In this document: in pieces, positions 22,661 to 33,209 of the stretch
Layout of the letters: each line of letters begins with the position of its first letter
Numbering within the stretch: position 1 is the first letter of the stretch
NCBI GenBank assembly: GCA_019054805.1
Contig: JAHQIY010000006.1
Coordinates: forward strand, 186,001-250,000
DNA length: 64,000 bases
Direction: 5' to 3'
Source of the DNA: Brachionus manjavacas
Lineage: Eukaryota; Rotifera; Eurotatoria; Ploima; Brachionidae
Position numbers and translations under genes: made by a program
Notes under the pieces: model-generated
Database searches by the model: none
What the model was told of the DNA's origin: nothing
The model's input: only the letters and a program-made list of their open reading frames with translations

Positions 22661-23261
22661 GGCAAATTTTCTGGTGGTCTTGGACAGATATTTGTTGATT
22701 ATCAATAAAAAAATATTTAAAAAATTTGATCTCATTTCAAGGGTATATTCTGTGATGCTTCCATGCGTGGTTTTTTTTGGTATTTTTCTAAATTCGTACC
22801 AAATCAATTTTGTAAGTGTTCATTCAGATTATTTCTGTTGGTATTATTCGTTGAGATTTAAGCTAAATTTTATTCAGGATGGTTTTTATATTCTTATTTG
22901 TTTGATTACATCTATTATAAATCTAAAGCTGATTATTTTTATTAATGGTCAAAATTTAAAAAAGGAAAAATTGGTCAAATGTAAATTAAACGCCAATAGA
23001 TCAAATAAATTTATCGCCAAAAATGTTTGTTTAATTATTTTCAACAGAATGTTCATGGTACTTGTGCGTGTGCCAAGTTTTTTGATAAGTTTTATTGAGA
23101 TTTATAGCTTTAAATTAGAAGCTGGGTACATTTTGGCATTGTCTTTTGAAAAAAGCATAGGCCACATATTTTGGTTCTATCTAATTCTAATCAACTTATC
23201 ATTTATTTTTCAATTTTTAATCAATTATTTTTTTAAAAGAAAGTTTGAAATGATTGTTTAG
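22661..23261 (+). CDS. GPCR-like seven-helix receptor, C-terminal exon (partial)
   Basis: An open stretch of about 200 codons begins after ACTTAG, a plausible splice acceptor, as ANFLVVLDRYLLI. The DRY at the cytoplasmic end of helix 3 is the best marker. Next come helix 4 (VYSVMLPCVVFFGIFLNSY), an extracellular loop with Cys, helix 5 (GFYILICLITSIINLKLIIF), a Lys-rich third loop, helix 6 (VCLIIFNRMFMVLVRVPSF) and helix 7 ending near FQFLINYFFKRKFE, a helix-8-like NxxF/KRKFE ending. This order fits a rhodopsin-type receptor lacking helices 1 to 3. I could not find the upstream exon; it may be missing, and this may be a pseudogene. Hydrophobic frames arise easily in A/T-rich DNA, but the DRY and the spacing of five helices argue against chance. 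Confidence 0.45.
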
Positions 23262-23269
23262 ATTTACAT

Positions 23270-23805
23270 TTTAAGATAAAAAATCTTAAGAATACTAAAA
23301 ATTTCAAATCTTGAATTGAGATTAAAGCCAAACTTGCTCGACAAATAAATGTAAATTTTGAAAAAAAAATACCAAAAATCGGAATTTTAAAAATTTCGAT
23401 GTTTAAGAACATTTTTAAGAAAGCAAATATTCCACTATTTATATTTTTATAAAGATTAAAAATTTAGAAGTTAATAAAATTAAATAATTTTATTAGTTCA
23501 ATTTTCCTAAATATAAATTTTTTTATTTAAATTTTATCTTTCTTGTTTCCAATTAAAAATTTCTCGAATAGAAATAAAACGAATTTAATCGATTTTTGAG
23601 ACATGATCCTGTTAAAGGGTTTTATTTAATATCTTCTAAAATTGTTGATGAGATGAGGCTGTAAGAAGACCAAGAAACATACTTTCGAATGGAATTTTTG
23701 AAAAAGCTTAAGATAAAAATTTAAAAAATAAAAAAGTATTTGCTTTCAAAAAGAAAATATTGAAAGGAAATTTTTCCAAATTTTTGTAGTATTATTTTAA
23801 AAATC
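23270..23805. other. AT-rich gene-free stretch
   Basis: No feature supported. Confidence 0.4.
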
Positions 23806-23810
23806 TCAAT

Positions 23811-24372
23811 TAGTTCCTCTTCGGGGTTTTATTCTCTGATGGGGTTTTTTTGTCTGAGTCGAGTGGCATTTGTGTTGAAACAGCGTTTACTAATGATTGA
23901 TATTGTGTGGGGAAGTCAACCGAGCAATCTGTGGTGTAAGTGTTTATTTGGTGAATGGTTGGTAGAGTACCACCAAACGCCTCTCGAATCAAGTTCAGGT
24001 TGGTCTTCACCGTTCAGATTTTGAACGCCACATCTAAGCTAAAGAGACTGTCATGTTTTAACTACTTAACAACTTTAACTTCGACCTGATCGCAGAAATT
24101 CTGGATTTTGAGTTGACACTTGCCGGTGCCAATTATCAGTAGCGGACAACCGTTGCAACTCTCCATCTTTCAGCAAATCGGTCTCACCTACCTATCGTTA
24201 CAGCTGATTTGTTTCCAAACCCTTTTCGAAACGATTGTTTTGACCGGACGGGTGTCGAATAGGAATTTGACCTTACTTCCGTAGATGCTCCAATCTCCTT
24301 GTATGCTTTCAACACATATATAACTGTAAATGACCTCATTGGACACCCTAGGCGGGAGGGTTTTCCCCCCAT
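23811..24372 (-). pseudogene. LTR-retrotransposon protease (retropepsin) remnant
   Basis: Read on the minus strand from 24372 down, one frame gives ...AYKEIGASTEVRSNS..., where a degenerate D-T/S-G-A box is plausible. About 50 codons and two stops later comes NGCPLLIIGTGKCQLKIQNF, then VEVKVV...LKHDSLFSLDVAFKI. The order GAS, NGxPLxIxGKCxLxI and HDxxxGxDF is that of aspartic proteases in Ty3/gypsy-type elements. A further frame continues NLIREAFGGTLPTIHQIN. The island is richer in G/C than its surroundings. It is full of stops; no reverse transcriptase or LTRs were found with it. Confidence 0.35.
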
Positions 24373-24756
24373 CGGTTTTAGTGGGCCATTAGCTTCATGA
24401 TAGAGTTTAGGGCTACAAAAATCTTATTGGGTTTATTAGACGTTATTTGCATAACAAGGTAAGGATCGCATGGTCTTTATAGATGCACTTTTCGTTTTAA
24501 AATGCGATTTTAGCAAGTCGCTACAACTCGGTGAAATACTACTTGGTTTCCTGACCCCGAAATTGTTAGAAAATAGCAAACGAGTCTACTTTGATTTCCT
24601 TAAAAACTGCGAACAATTTGTTCATTTGATCTTTTAGTTCATCTTAAGCTGTTGTCTATTCCGCAAGCAGAGACACAAACATGGAAATTTATCACACCAT
24701 GAGCCATGCCAGAACGATGATTGGCAAGAAAAAAGAGACGGGTACCCAATGATCAA

Positions 24757-24930
24757 GTCAAATAGCGAATTTGGAATTGAAGCGGGCAAAGGGGACAGTA
24801 TAGGTCGAAAAAACTGTATTGATTTTCTTGAGACATTAGAGTCAAACTTTTTAAAACAGCATGTACATGAGCTTAAGGGAAGAATGTTTTCGATCTAAAT
24901 ATTACAGAAGAAACTGTTTATTTATTTCTG
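24757..24930 (+). pseudogene. LINE endonuclease fragment
   Basis: The plus strand reads NCIDFLETLESNFLKQHVHE. The FLETLxxxFLxQHV motif is typical of the distal part of CR1/Jockey-type apurinic endonuclease domains. It is followed by a stop soon after. The immediately preceding 350 bp has similar composition and probably belongs to the same remnant. Confidence 0.35.
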
Positions 24931-25175
24931 TAATCCGAACATAGAAATTGGTTGAAGTTTATTTTTCAAAATAGTTCATGAAAATTTGACTCGTTGCAAG
25001 AGATACAGGACCATTTTTTCACGTGTTTTATTTATTATGAAGACTTAAATAAAAAGAAAAAATAGAAAAAATATTCAAAACATTTGATAAATCGATTTTT
25101 TAAATTTAAATTTGCTGACTGATTTCTAGGAAAGTTTAATAAAAATTGAATTACTTTTTAAAAGTTTAAACTTAG

Positions 25176-25335
25176 TTATGAAAATGCAACATAGTGGAAC
25201 ATTTAAAGTTGGATCATATACTAAGCTGAGCTAAATTTGCAGAATAGTGCATTTTGCAGTGATTTTGCACACCATTAGCAGACTTTTTCAGTTGATTCAA
25301 CTTTAAATGTTGTTCCATGCTACATTCACAGAACT
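25176..25335. repeat. MITE-like inverted repeat of about 150 bp
   Basis: Imperfect arms: AACATTTAAAGTTGGATCA near 25199 faces TGATTCAACTTTAAATGTTG near 25294. The outer parts GCAACATAGTGG and CCATGCTACATTCAC also correspond. A single arm of the same family (GTGAATGCAGCATAGTGAAA) is at about 37858-37896. No target duplication is certain. Confidence 0.5.
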
Positions 25336-25435
25336 AGTTTTAAATATTTAGAAAAAAAGTTTTCTAATTTTTTACACTTTGTTCTGTTCTTTTTTACTGA
25401 ACTTCACAAACCTAATTTTGAATTATTTAAAGATT

Positions 25436-26950
25436 TTTGAACAGCTGGTAAAAAATGCAGAAGTATTTTCGATGAGCAAAAATGAATAAAAGGGAATTTA
25501 GATAATCAAGAAAAAAGACGATTTTCATGTTATTCACAAGGTAGTAAAGGTAATTGTCCAGTTCAAATTTATTTGCTTTTGAATCGAGATTCACATAAAT
25601 GCACTCTGCATATGTCAACAGATAAACATAATCATGTAAGTAAATGTGAATTACAATTTGATGATCAACGTTTAAATTCAAATGTTAGGGATGAGACCCT
25701 AAAAATTTACGAAAATGAAACTTAGTCAACTCCTCTTATTCTTGATAAACTAGACGATAAGGATATAGTCGTTTCTGTCCACAGAATATACAATTTGATT
25801 CATTGTTATGAAGTTGTGGTTCACGGAACATGACATTGAATGTACTTAAACTATGGTGTGCTCAAATTCAATATAAACCCGAAAGTTTAGACAAAGTTTT
25901 CGTTGAATATACATATTTTGAAGCTGGTTTAGACGAAGTAAAAGCAATGCGTATATATTTTACTACAAAGCGTTTAATTTCTCTGGTTAAAAAAATCTTA
26001 GCACATATGCATTGATGCAACATATAAATTGCTATGACAGGGTTTTCCAGTGATAATTATCGGAACAACTGAAAAAATAAATCATTTTACCCTTTTGGAT
26101 TAGTTTTATCCAAAGACGAAAAAACGAAAGACAATTTATTTGCTATTTCATCTGTTTTACAGTTGGTTAAACCAAGTCATTAATTGAAAAATGGATGACA
26201 ATGACGATGCAATCTAGGCTTTTTTAGAATATTTGAAGATCAGTGGGTAAAATCAAATAGTGGATGATACGAAACATATTTTCTAAGAATAACCAGTACA
26301 AACAATGCATTAGGATCCAATAATAATCTAATTAAAAACAATGGTACTTTTCGCAAGCGTTTACCAGTTGCCGACTTTTTGAATTTGTCTACAACGGTTA
26401 GTCAAAAGATGGTCAAGAGAGCGAGCTGATGATTATCCTGATAAAACCGAGTTTTACGAAAAAGTCAATCAAACTTTAGAAACATAGAATAATGCATGGT
26501 AATGGGAATTAAAAAAATCGAAAATAAAGATAGCAAAAAAACAACTTGATAATTCTACTATTTATTACAAAGCTTCTAAAAAAAATTCCATTTGACAACT
26601 AAATAAAGAATTAATCATCGAATAGAAAAACAATTTTAATTTAATTGATGTTAATGATTTTGACAAATGGTATAATTTGACGACATCTATTTGGACAGTT
26701 GAAATATCATCAGATTGGAGACAAAGCACGTGAACATGTCCTTTTTATAGAAAAAGCTATTTTTGATAACATATATTAGCTTTATCTTGAAAAAAAAAAA
26801 CTCGAATAGCATCCAAATGCAGATGATGTTCCATTAGGTCAAAAAAAGAAAAAATGGAAATCTTTAAAAAATAAAAAAAGCTTCAACCATCTGAATCTCA
26901 ACAGCAACAGTTACAACAAAAAGAACAGCAAGCTACTCCTTTGGAAAATT
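25436..26950 (+). pseudogene. MULE-type transposase, heavily mutated
   Basis: The N-terminal part has a zinc-binding module of the WRKY-GCM/FLYWCH type: FSCYSQGSKGNCPVQIYL, then CTLHMSTDKHNH. Further on comes a MULE transposase core, with IDATYKLLWQGFPVIIIGTT (first catalytic Asp in the DATY box) and NHFTLLD-like residues, then a central region with DDAI. Near 26320-26440 follows the motif SNNLIKNNGTFRKRLPVADF and KRWSRERADDY. Stops and frameshifts are frequent. The order zinc module, DATYKL, G(T)(T)xxxxHF, N-N-x2-E/K-x2-N is that of MULE elements. An A/Q-rich tail follows at about 26880-26950. No terminal repeats were identified. Confidence 0.6.
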
Positions 26951-27762
26951 AGTTTCAAGAGTAAAACGTTTTATCCAATGTTTTTCACTTCTTCTCACTA
27001 AAATTAATAAATATTTCCGACAATTGTGAAATTTCTTCAGATTTTTTTTTTTTTAAATTATAGCATTTTTTCTATTTAAATATTCATCATAATCATGTAA
27101 TCAAAATTTAATTTTTTTTTTCAAATTTCATTTTCTGTTTTTTATTTAAAACTTTAATGTTTTATTTTTTCAATAAAAAAACAAATCTTGATTATTAATT
27201 GATTATTCAAAAATCTTTCATGAGAAAAATTTCAAATCCAAATATGATTTAAAATGGAACATGAAAATACCATGAATATCTGTTAGTGAAATCAGCTGAA
27301 TACAGCTGTATAATAAAGACTAAAAAAATGATAAGGACAAATTTTAGATTTTTTGAAACAAATAAATAAATATTTTATCTAGTCTGTTGTTTTTAAATAA
27401 AAGCTTTTGATTGAAACAAAATTTGTTTGAAAATTTATTTGAATAGATAAATTGGGACTACCAAAAAAGGAAATTTATGTTTGATTATTTTTTTTATCAT
27501 ACTATACAACAAGTTTTTTTTCTTTTTTTAAGTCGAAATAAACTAATTATTTATAAGGTAATACAGTAAAAATAAAAAAATGTCGTGGCTTAAGATGAAT
27601 TTAGCCAAAAAAGGTAATTTTAAACATGAAAACTAATTCAAAACAAATTTTTCAGTTTCAGAATTAGGAGTATAAAAATTGACATGATGACAAGATTAAA
27701 AGTGTTTAAATCAGAATTTATTAGAAAATTAGAATTTAATTACTTCATATATTTCATAAATA
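26951..27762. other. Intergenic A/T sequence upstream of the glycosyltransferase
   Basis: No coding signal. No promoter motif can be singled out against the A/T background. Confidence 0.4.
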
Positions 27763-30700
27763 ATGGAAAAAAGAAGAATATTTGTATTGACTTTGGCAGC
27801 ATCGGGTCATCTAAATCCGATGTGTGGTTTTGTTCATGAGCTTTGCAAGCAGCCCAACGTCGAATGCTTTATCTACAATGGAGGGAAATTCAAAGAAGCC
27901 ATCGAGAAAACAGGCGCTTCATTTCGCCTCTATCCAAACGTGGACGCACTTGTCGCCAAATATAGCGAAGCCCCAAAGCTTACCGAAAAAGGCGGCCACA
28001 CTAAGTTCTTTGCTAGTTTTATGGATTTTCAATTTGAAGCTGCGTACGAATGCGTGCCTCAGCTCGTCAAAGACGTTGAAACTCAAAAGCCGGACCTAAT
28101 AATCTACGATCCGAGTTTCTTTCCGGCTAAGTTTCTAATCGAGATTTTGAAAAAAAACGCCATCCCAGTCAAATACGTTGAGTTCTTTCCGAATTTTGTG
28201 TTTGACGAAGAAATGATGAAAACGATGCCAGGCGCCAATGAAAAAAGTTTTGCCCAAGTATGGATTGCAATAAGGAGCTTTTACAAGTAATCAATTTTTT
28301 ATTAGGTTTAATTCTTTTGTTTATGGGTTTAAATTAATTGATTTTAGAATTTCGATAAAAATACTTTTAACAGAACAAAATTTAACTTTTCAAAAAAGCT
28401 TCTGTTGCCCTACTTGGAGTAATGTTAGTTTTGTGGTTAGCCAAAAATTTTTAACCCAAAATATATACTGATTTTATTTTTAGTTATTCAATTTAATTCA
28501 AGATGAACATGTCTGTTAATTTTTCTTTAAGACGTTTTTGGTCTAAAAGTTGTTTATAATATTAACTAAAATTATAACTAACCCATTTAATTAATTAATT
28601 TTCCAAGCTAACCCGATAGCCTACAAAATATGTACTGAGTTTTTTTGGTCATAACGAATTTGCTTGTTTTGTCTTCTACAAAATTCTTTTGGACTTTTCC
28701 CCCTGGCCAAAAATTTAACATATCCTTGATTTAAACTACAAAGTCACTAAAGTAAAACAATGCTTCCAAACTCCAAATTTCAAACATTCTTAAAAATTCT
28801 GCAAAAAATAAGATAACAAAAATAGGCTGTTTTTAATTTCATTTTTGTTAAAATACAAGGAATTCTTTTATTTTTCAAATTAAATTAAATTAAATTTTTT
28901 TGAATTTTTTTGTAATTAATTAAGACAACTTATGATAAATTTTTTTATAAATTTAATTTTGAAGAATCCTTTTCAAAAAAATGATTAAAATGAATTAATT
29001 TTAATAAATAAGAATTTATTTGAATAATTTAAATCGAAACTATAATTTTCAGAAAGAATTTCAACTTAATTTTCGGCTAATCAATATTTGCTAACCAAAA
29101 TATACAATATTGATTAACCAAGGAGTCAATAACCAACATCACTACTTATTTGATCTTCCTCTTTTACGTTAATTGCTAATCGGGACTTCTTTTGCTGGTG
29201 ATAGTGGTTTGACATATTTTAACTTGATTGTCAGACTAACTAAATGTTTGAACATGTACTGCTTATAAAATGTTGGCCACGTGCATTTGTTTTCTTTCCA
29301 ATTGACAGCAATATCATGTCTATTTGGTAGATTAAAGAACCAAATAGTGAAGATCTCTTTTTAAATGGACTAAGAGTGTTGCACATTTCTTTTTCACTTG
29401 TCTTTGATTGTTTACCAGCTGGTATGTGGTATTAGTAGAGCCCGTATAGCCGAATGGTTTGCGTGTTAGTCATGCAAGCAGAGGATCGAGGGTTCAAAAC
29501 CCGCTGAGGGTGAAAAAATCTTCAAAATATCTCTGTAATACGGGGCGAATGTTTGAACCTCTTTCATCATAAAAATAGAGGGACCAGTTTCGACTGGGTA
29601 ATAACTGCGGTGTAGATGATCAACTCGATGTAGTAGCCTCTGTGTCAGATCGGAGCCGTTGCTCAAAAAGGTACTTGAAAAGGATATGAGCGCCTCCCCA
29701 TTATCCACTAGGATAGAATAGGGTCAATTATTATGTAGTATTAGTACATACCAGCAGTTGTAGTTTCTAACACGCTAGGGCTCAATACTTTATTAACTTT
29801 TACCAAATGATAGCCTTCAGTCCATTTTTTGATTCAATTATTGTTTATTTAATGAATTGTTTGTCATTGTTTGCGTATTGATTTGACCATTATTTCACTG
29901 TCCTGAGATATTTTTCCAAAATAAATACTAATTCATTCTCTGAGTGTTTCTTCTTTCTTGATCACAAGATTATGGGCCTCAAGAGCATTGTTTGTTGATG
30001 AGTTGCTGGGGCCAGTTCTTTTCAGAGTTGTTTTTAAGTCACAAGTCTTAAGTCAAGTCAAGTCAATGACTTTTACTACTATAACTATAACTACTACTAC
30101 TGTTTCTTACCAATCGCTACTTGTATAACACTGAAGAATTAGTTAAATCGATGATATAAACTACTATAAGGCAGAACAGCATTAGTGAAATATAAGGATA
30201 TCTTAACTATTGAAAGAAAGAAGGCACGAAGATGGGTAGAGAACTTCAGAGATGTTTTTTTTTTACCCTTTTTCACTCCTTGTGGAGCATAGGGTTATTA
30301 CTTTAGATTTCCACTCAAGTCGATCTTTTGCCTTTACCCTTGCTTCTCCCCATCTCATTCTCCATGTTATTCCATTTCGATGAGCTCTCTCGTGATTGTT
30401 GACCTCCATGTTACTGCAAGTCGCCCTTGAGGTGTCCTTTAAAGGGATCTTTTTAATGTCCGTGTTTCTTCTTTTATTCTAAGTACATGTCCAAGCTATC
30501 ACAGTCTTTTGTTCTTAATGCATTGACTTAATTGCTCTGAATTTGTTCTTGTGTATAGGTCAACGTTTGACAATGTCTCAGACCAGTGTTGTTTCCTTTG
30601 ATTCCTTCTCAGGCTTTTAATGTTCAGGCTTTTTTCTATAAGATTCACGGCAATGTTAAATATTAGTACAATAATTACAGTACAAAAAGTAAAAACGCTA

Positions 30701-31994
30701 TAATTTTTTTCCTAATTGTGCAAAAATGGTTCTGTAAACAGCACAATGTTTTACAAATTTGTACAAACGAAAACCAAGCTCTGCAAAAACTCTGCATTTT
30801 CCTGTAAAATGCACATCATCAAAAAATATTTGATTAATGCAATAAATTGCAGAGTATTTGCAGAACTTGGTAATTGTTTCTAAAAATTGTTTGTGCAATA
30901 TTGTACTGTTTACAGAACCATTTTTGCACAATTAGGAAAAAAATTATAGCGTTTTTACTTTTTGTACTGTAATTTTTGCACTAAAATTTTACATTCCCCA
31001 ACATTTACTTCCGTACATCAGTGTTGCTTTTACTACACTGTCGTATAGTTTAAATTTTGTTTCCTTACTTAGAAATAAAATAGCAAAATTGAAATTTTAA
31101 TTGTTTACTTGTTTAATAATTAATCTAATAAAATGAAATTTAAAAAAATAAACTTTTAATTTTAGGCAATATAGAATAAGCAGACATTTCAATTTGTCTG
31201 CTTACAACCCATTTACTCTGATGGCTCCAATAAAGGAGCACATGAAAATAGTTGCCGTTTTTCCAGAACTTCATCCTAGAGTCAACAATTACGACAGCAA
31301 ACACAATTTTGTAGGCCAATGTATTTCCAACGAAATTCGAAACCAAGACTTCGGGAAAGATGCACAATTGAAATCGATCTTGGACTTGTTCCCAATTAAA
31401 GATCAATCTAGTCAATCACAAAGTGGTCTGAAGCTTATCTACATGTCATTGGGAACCATTTTTCACAGTAACACGTTCATATTCGAACATTTTATAGAGG
31501 CTTTTCAAAACTATGACAAAAAATCGGGACTTAAATTCAAGTCGAGTCAGTTTTATGCGATTCTTTCGGTTGGTGAACAAAGCATGGAATTGCTCGAGAG
31601 TCGCATTTCGAGCGGGCAGCTAGATTTGCCCAAAAATATACTAATAAGAGAAAAGGTGCCTCAATTGGAGGTTCTTATGCGAGCTCATCTTTTTATCACC
31701 CATAGTGGTATGAACTCGATCAGCGAGACCATTAAGTATGCCGTGCCCATAATTAGCATACCACTCGAAGGCGATCAGCAAATAAATGCGATGCGGTCGT
31801 GCGACCAGCTTCAATTAGGCATTCGTCTCGAAGCTCTTAAGGCAAGTGCAGAGGTGTTCTGCGACACGATCGAGAAGGTTTTAGGCGACGAAAAGTACGC
31901 CAATAACATCAAGGAGATGTCTGATATATCAGCCAAGTACAATGGTCCAGTAGAAGCTACAAAATTAATAATGAGATATTTGAACCAAGAATGA
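27763..31994 (+). CDS. UDP-sugar glycosyltransferase, MGT/YjiC type (GT1), two exons
   Basis: Exon 1 is 27763-28286 and exon 2 is 31166-31994. The donor is ACAA|GTAATC and the acceptor TTTTAG|GCAAT; joining them keeps frame (Lys codon split AA|G) and gives 450 residues. The N-terminal half has FVLTLAASGHLNPMCGFVHEL, the nucleotide-sugar transferase fold with the GHxNP motif used for acceptor binding. The C-terminal half has LIYMSLGTIF and the donor-sugar box THSGMNSISETIKYAVPIIS ending IPLEGDQQINA at about residues 352-383 (HxG...ExxxxxxPxxxxPxxxDQ). There is no signal peptide and no C-terminal membrane helix. Unlike typical animal UGTs, which are ER membrane proteins, this one is probably cytosolic and resembles bacterial macrolide-type transferases. 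The substrate cannot be inferred. The 2.9 kb intron holds a SINE, a LINE remnant and a MITE. Confidence 0.88.
29438..29731 (+). mobile_element. tRNA-derived SINE
   Basis: The 5' part has RNA polymerase III promoter boxes: A box TAGCCGAATGG (29447-29457) and B box GGTTCAAAACC (29491-29501), in a tRNA-like arrangement. A tRNA-unrelated body of about 200 bp follows. Flanking direct repeats TATGTGGTATTAGTA (29423-29437) and TATGTAGTATTAGTA (29732-29746) are a 15 bp target duplication with one mismatch. The acceptor stem does not pair well, so it is not a working tRNA gene. It sits inside the glycosyltransferase intron in the same orientation. Confidence 0.85.
30255..31065 (-). pseudogene. LINE ORF2 C-terminal remnant, split by a MITE
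   Basis: On the minus strand, near 31065-31000, the frame reads KFKLYDSVVKATLMYGSKCW. After the interrupting MITE comes LNIKSLRRNQRKQHWSETLS, RLxLGHVLRIKEE, then NMEVNNHERAHRNGITWRMR and AKDRLEWKSKVITLCSTRSE. This order (LYGSxCW, LGHVLR, DRxxWxSxVxxLC) is the C-terminal part of a LINE protein. Several stops are present. Confidence 0.6.
30678..30969. mobile_element. 292 bp TA-flanked MITE (Tc1/mariner type)
   Basis: Perfect or nearly perfect arms of about 60 bp begin CAGTACAAAAAGTAAAAACG and end with the reverse complement. TA lies outside both ends (30676-30677 and 30970-30971). It contains no ORF. It interrupts the LINE remnant, so it inserted later. Confidence 0.85.
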
Positions 31995-32755
31995 GCATCG
32001 AACCAAAACAATTACTTAAAGATAATATTATTCATTTTATTTAAGACAAATGTTGAATGGAACGTAACTTTCAAAATGTTATCAATTTAAAACTTACATA
32101 GAATCTTTTAAAGTATGCATCCAATTTGGTTCAATTTTAAAAGTTATTTAAAATGCTTAGTTTATTTTTTAAAAAGATGATGATTCTTAAATTAATTACA
32201 TTTTCTTGAGATAATATAAATGACAATTAAATTTTATAATTAAGTTGGTAAGATTTTTATTTCATGAATTCATTTTTTAACCTAAAATTTAATTGATGAT
32301 TTTTTAAGAATAAATTTTTTGACATATCAAAAATATTTTAATTTTCTCATTCACTTAATTTTTTTTTTTTTTAATTTTTTAATTCATTAAAAATCAAAAT
32401 CTGACTAAATTCATTTTTTAATACTTAGATTTGTTTTTTTTAAATGAAAAATAAGCTATGAAAATAATTTTTAGTAGATTTGAGCATAATTTTTAAAAAT
32501 TTTTTCTGTCTTTTAAAACCAAAATTTTAAAAATTTGTATAAGAAAAATGTAAAAAAAATTTAAACAGTTTAAAATTTTTTTAATTAATTATTTGAATAA
32601 ACAAAATCTTATAGCAAAAACTTAGATTAGATTTTAAAAATTAATTGATTTTGAAAATATCGATTAAATAAATTATAAATGAATAAAATATAAAAAAAAA
32701 TTTGAAATTGCTATTAAACTTTCTTCGTCTGAAAATAATTTAACAGGTCGCTTGG
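31995..32755. other. Intergenic A/T sequence after the glycosyltransferase
   Basis: It contains a partial copy of the 48685-49082 foldback family at 32242-32370; otherwise no gene. Confidence 0.4.
32242..32370. repeat. Partial copy of the TTCATGAATAC foldback family
   Basis: TTTTTATTTCATGAATTCAT and, about 60 bp later, TTTTTGACATATCAAAAATA then TCATTCACTTAA match the right arm (reverse complement) of the element at 48685-49082. The other half is absent. Confidence 0.5.
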
Positions 32756-32968
32756 GTGTTATTGGATTTAGAAGAGTTTTATGTTCATGGCTTCATTATG
32801 AATATTACTTCATGTATTTGCTTAATTTTTTGCGAGGAACGAGTGATCGTGATGAACTTTCTAAGCAATGTGAGTGTGCGTATTGAAAATCCAAAAGGGG
32901 AGAATTCGAAAAAATCATTTTTGTCGAAAATTGATATTAGTATACATATGTAATTTTTTTTGTTACAT

Positions 32969-33207
32969 GTTATTTTGAAAAAAAAAAAATCGAAAAAAGC
33001 AAACGAAAATACACATAATTAAATTAACATTTATACCTGAAAATATTTAATTCTCGGGTGTATTTGCTTTTTCATTCAAACTCATTTTTTAACAAATAAA
33101 TAATTAAAAATTATTTTAATGTTATATCAAATATTTTCAGGTATAAATGTTAATTTAATTATGTGTATTTTCGTTTGCTTTTTTTTCGATTTTTTTTTCA
33201 AAATAAC
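32969..33207. mobile_element. 239 bp foldback element
   Basis: Arms of about 80 bp (32969-33048 and 33129-33207) are near-perfect inverted copies, for example AGCAAACGAAAATACACATA against TATGTGTATTTTCGTTTGCT. The loop is 80 bp. No ORF, and no clear target duplication. Confidence 0.75.
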
Positions 33208-33209
33208 CG

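Noticed and set aside
29441..29515. Functional tRNA gene
   Set aside because: A and B boxes are good but the acceptor stem does not pair and a SINE body with target duplications follows.
30050..30110. ACT/AGTC short tandem repeats as a functional element
   Set aside because: Simple microsatellite sequence, probably the tail of an old retroelement.
31811..32011. Minus-strand frame over the end of the glycosyltransferase
   Set aside because: Antisense shadow of exon 2.
32756..32953. 65-codon plus-strand frame after the glycosyltransferase
   Set aside because: No start context, motif or splice partner; consistent with chance.
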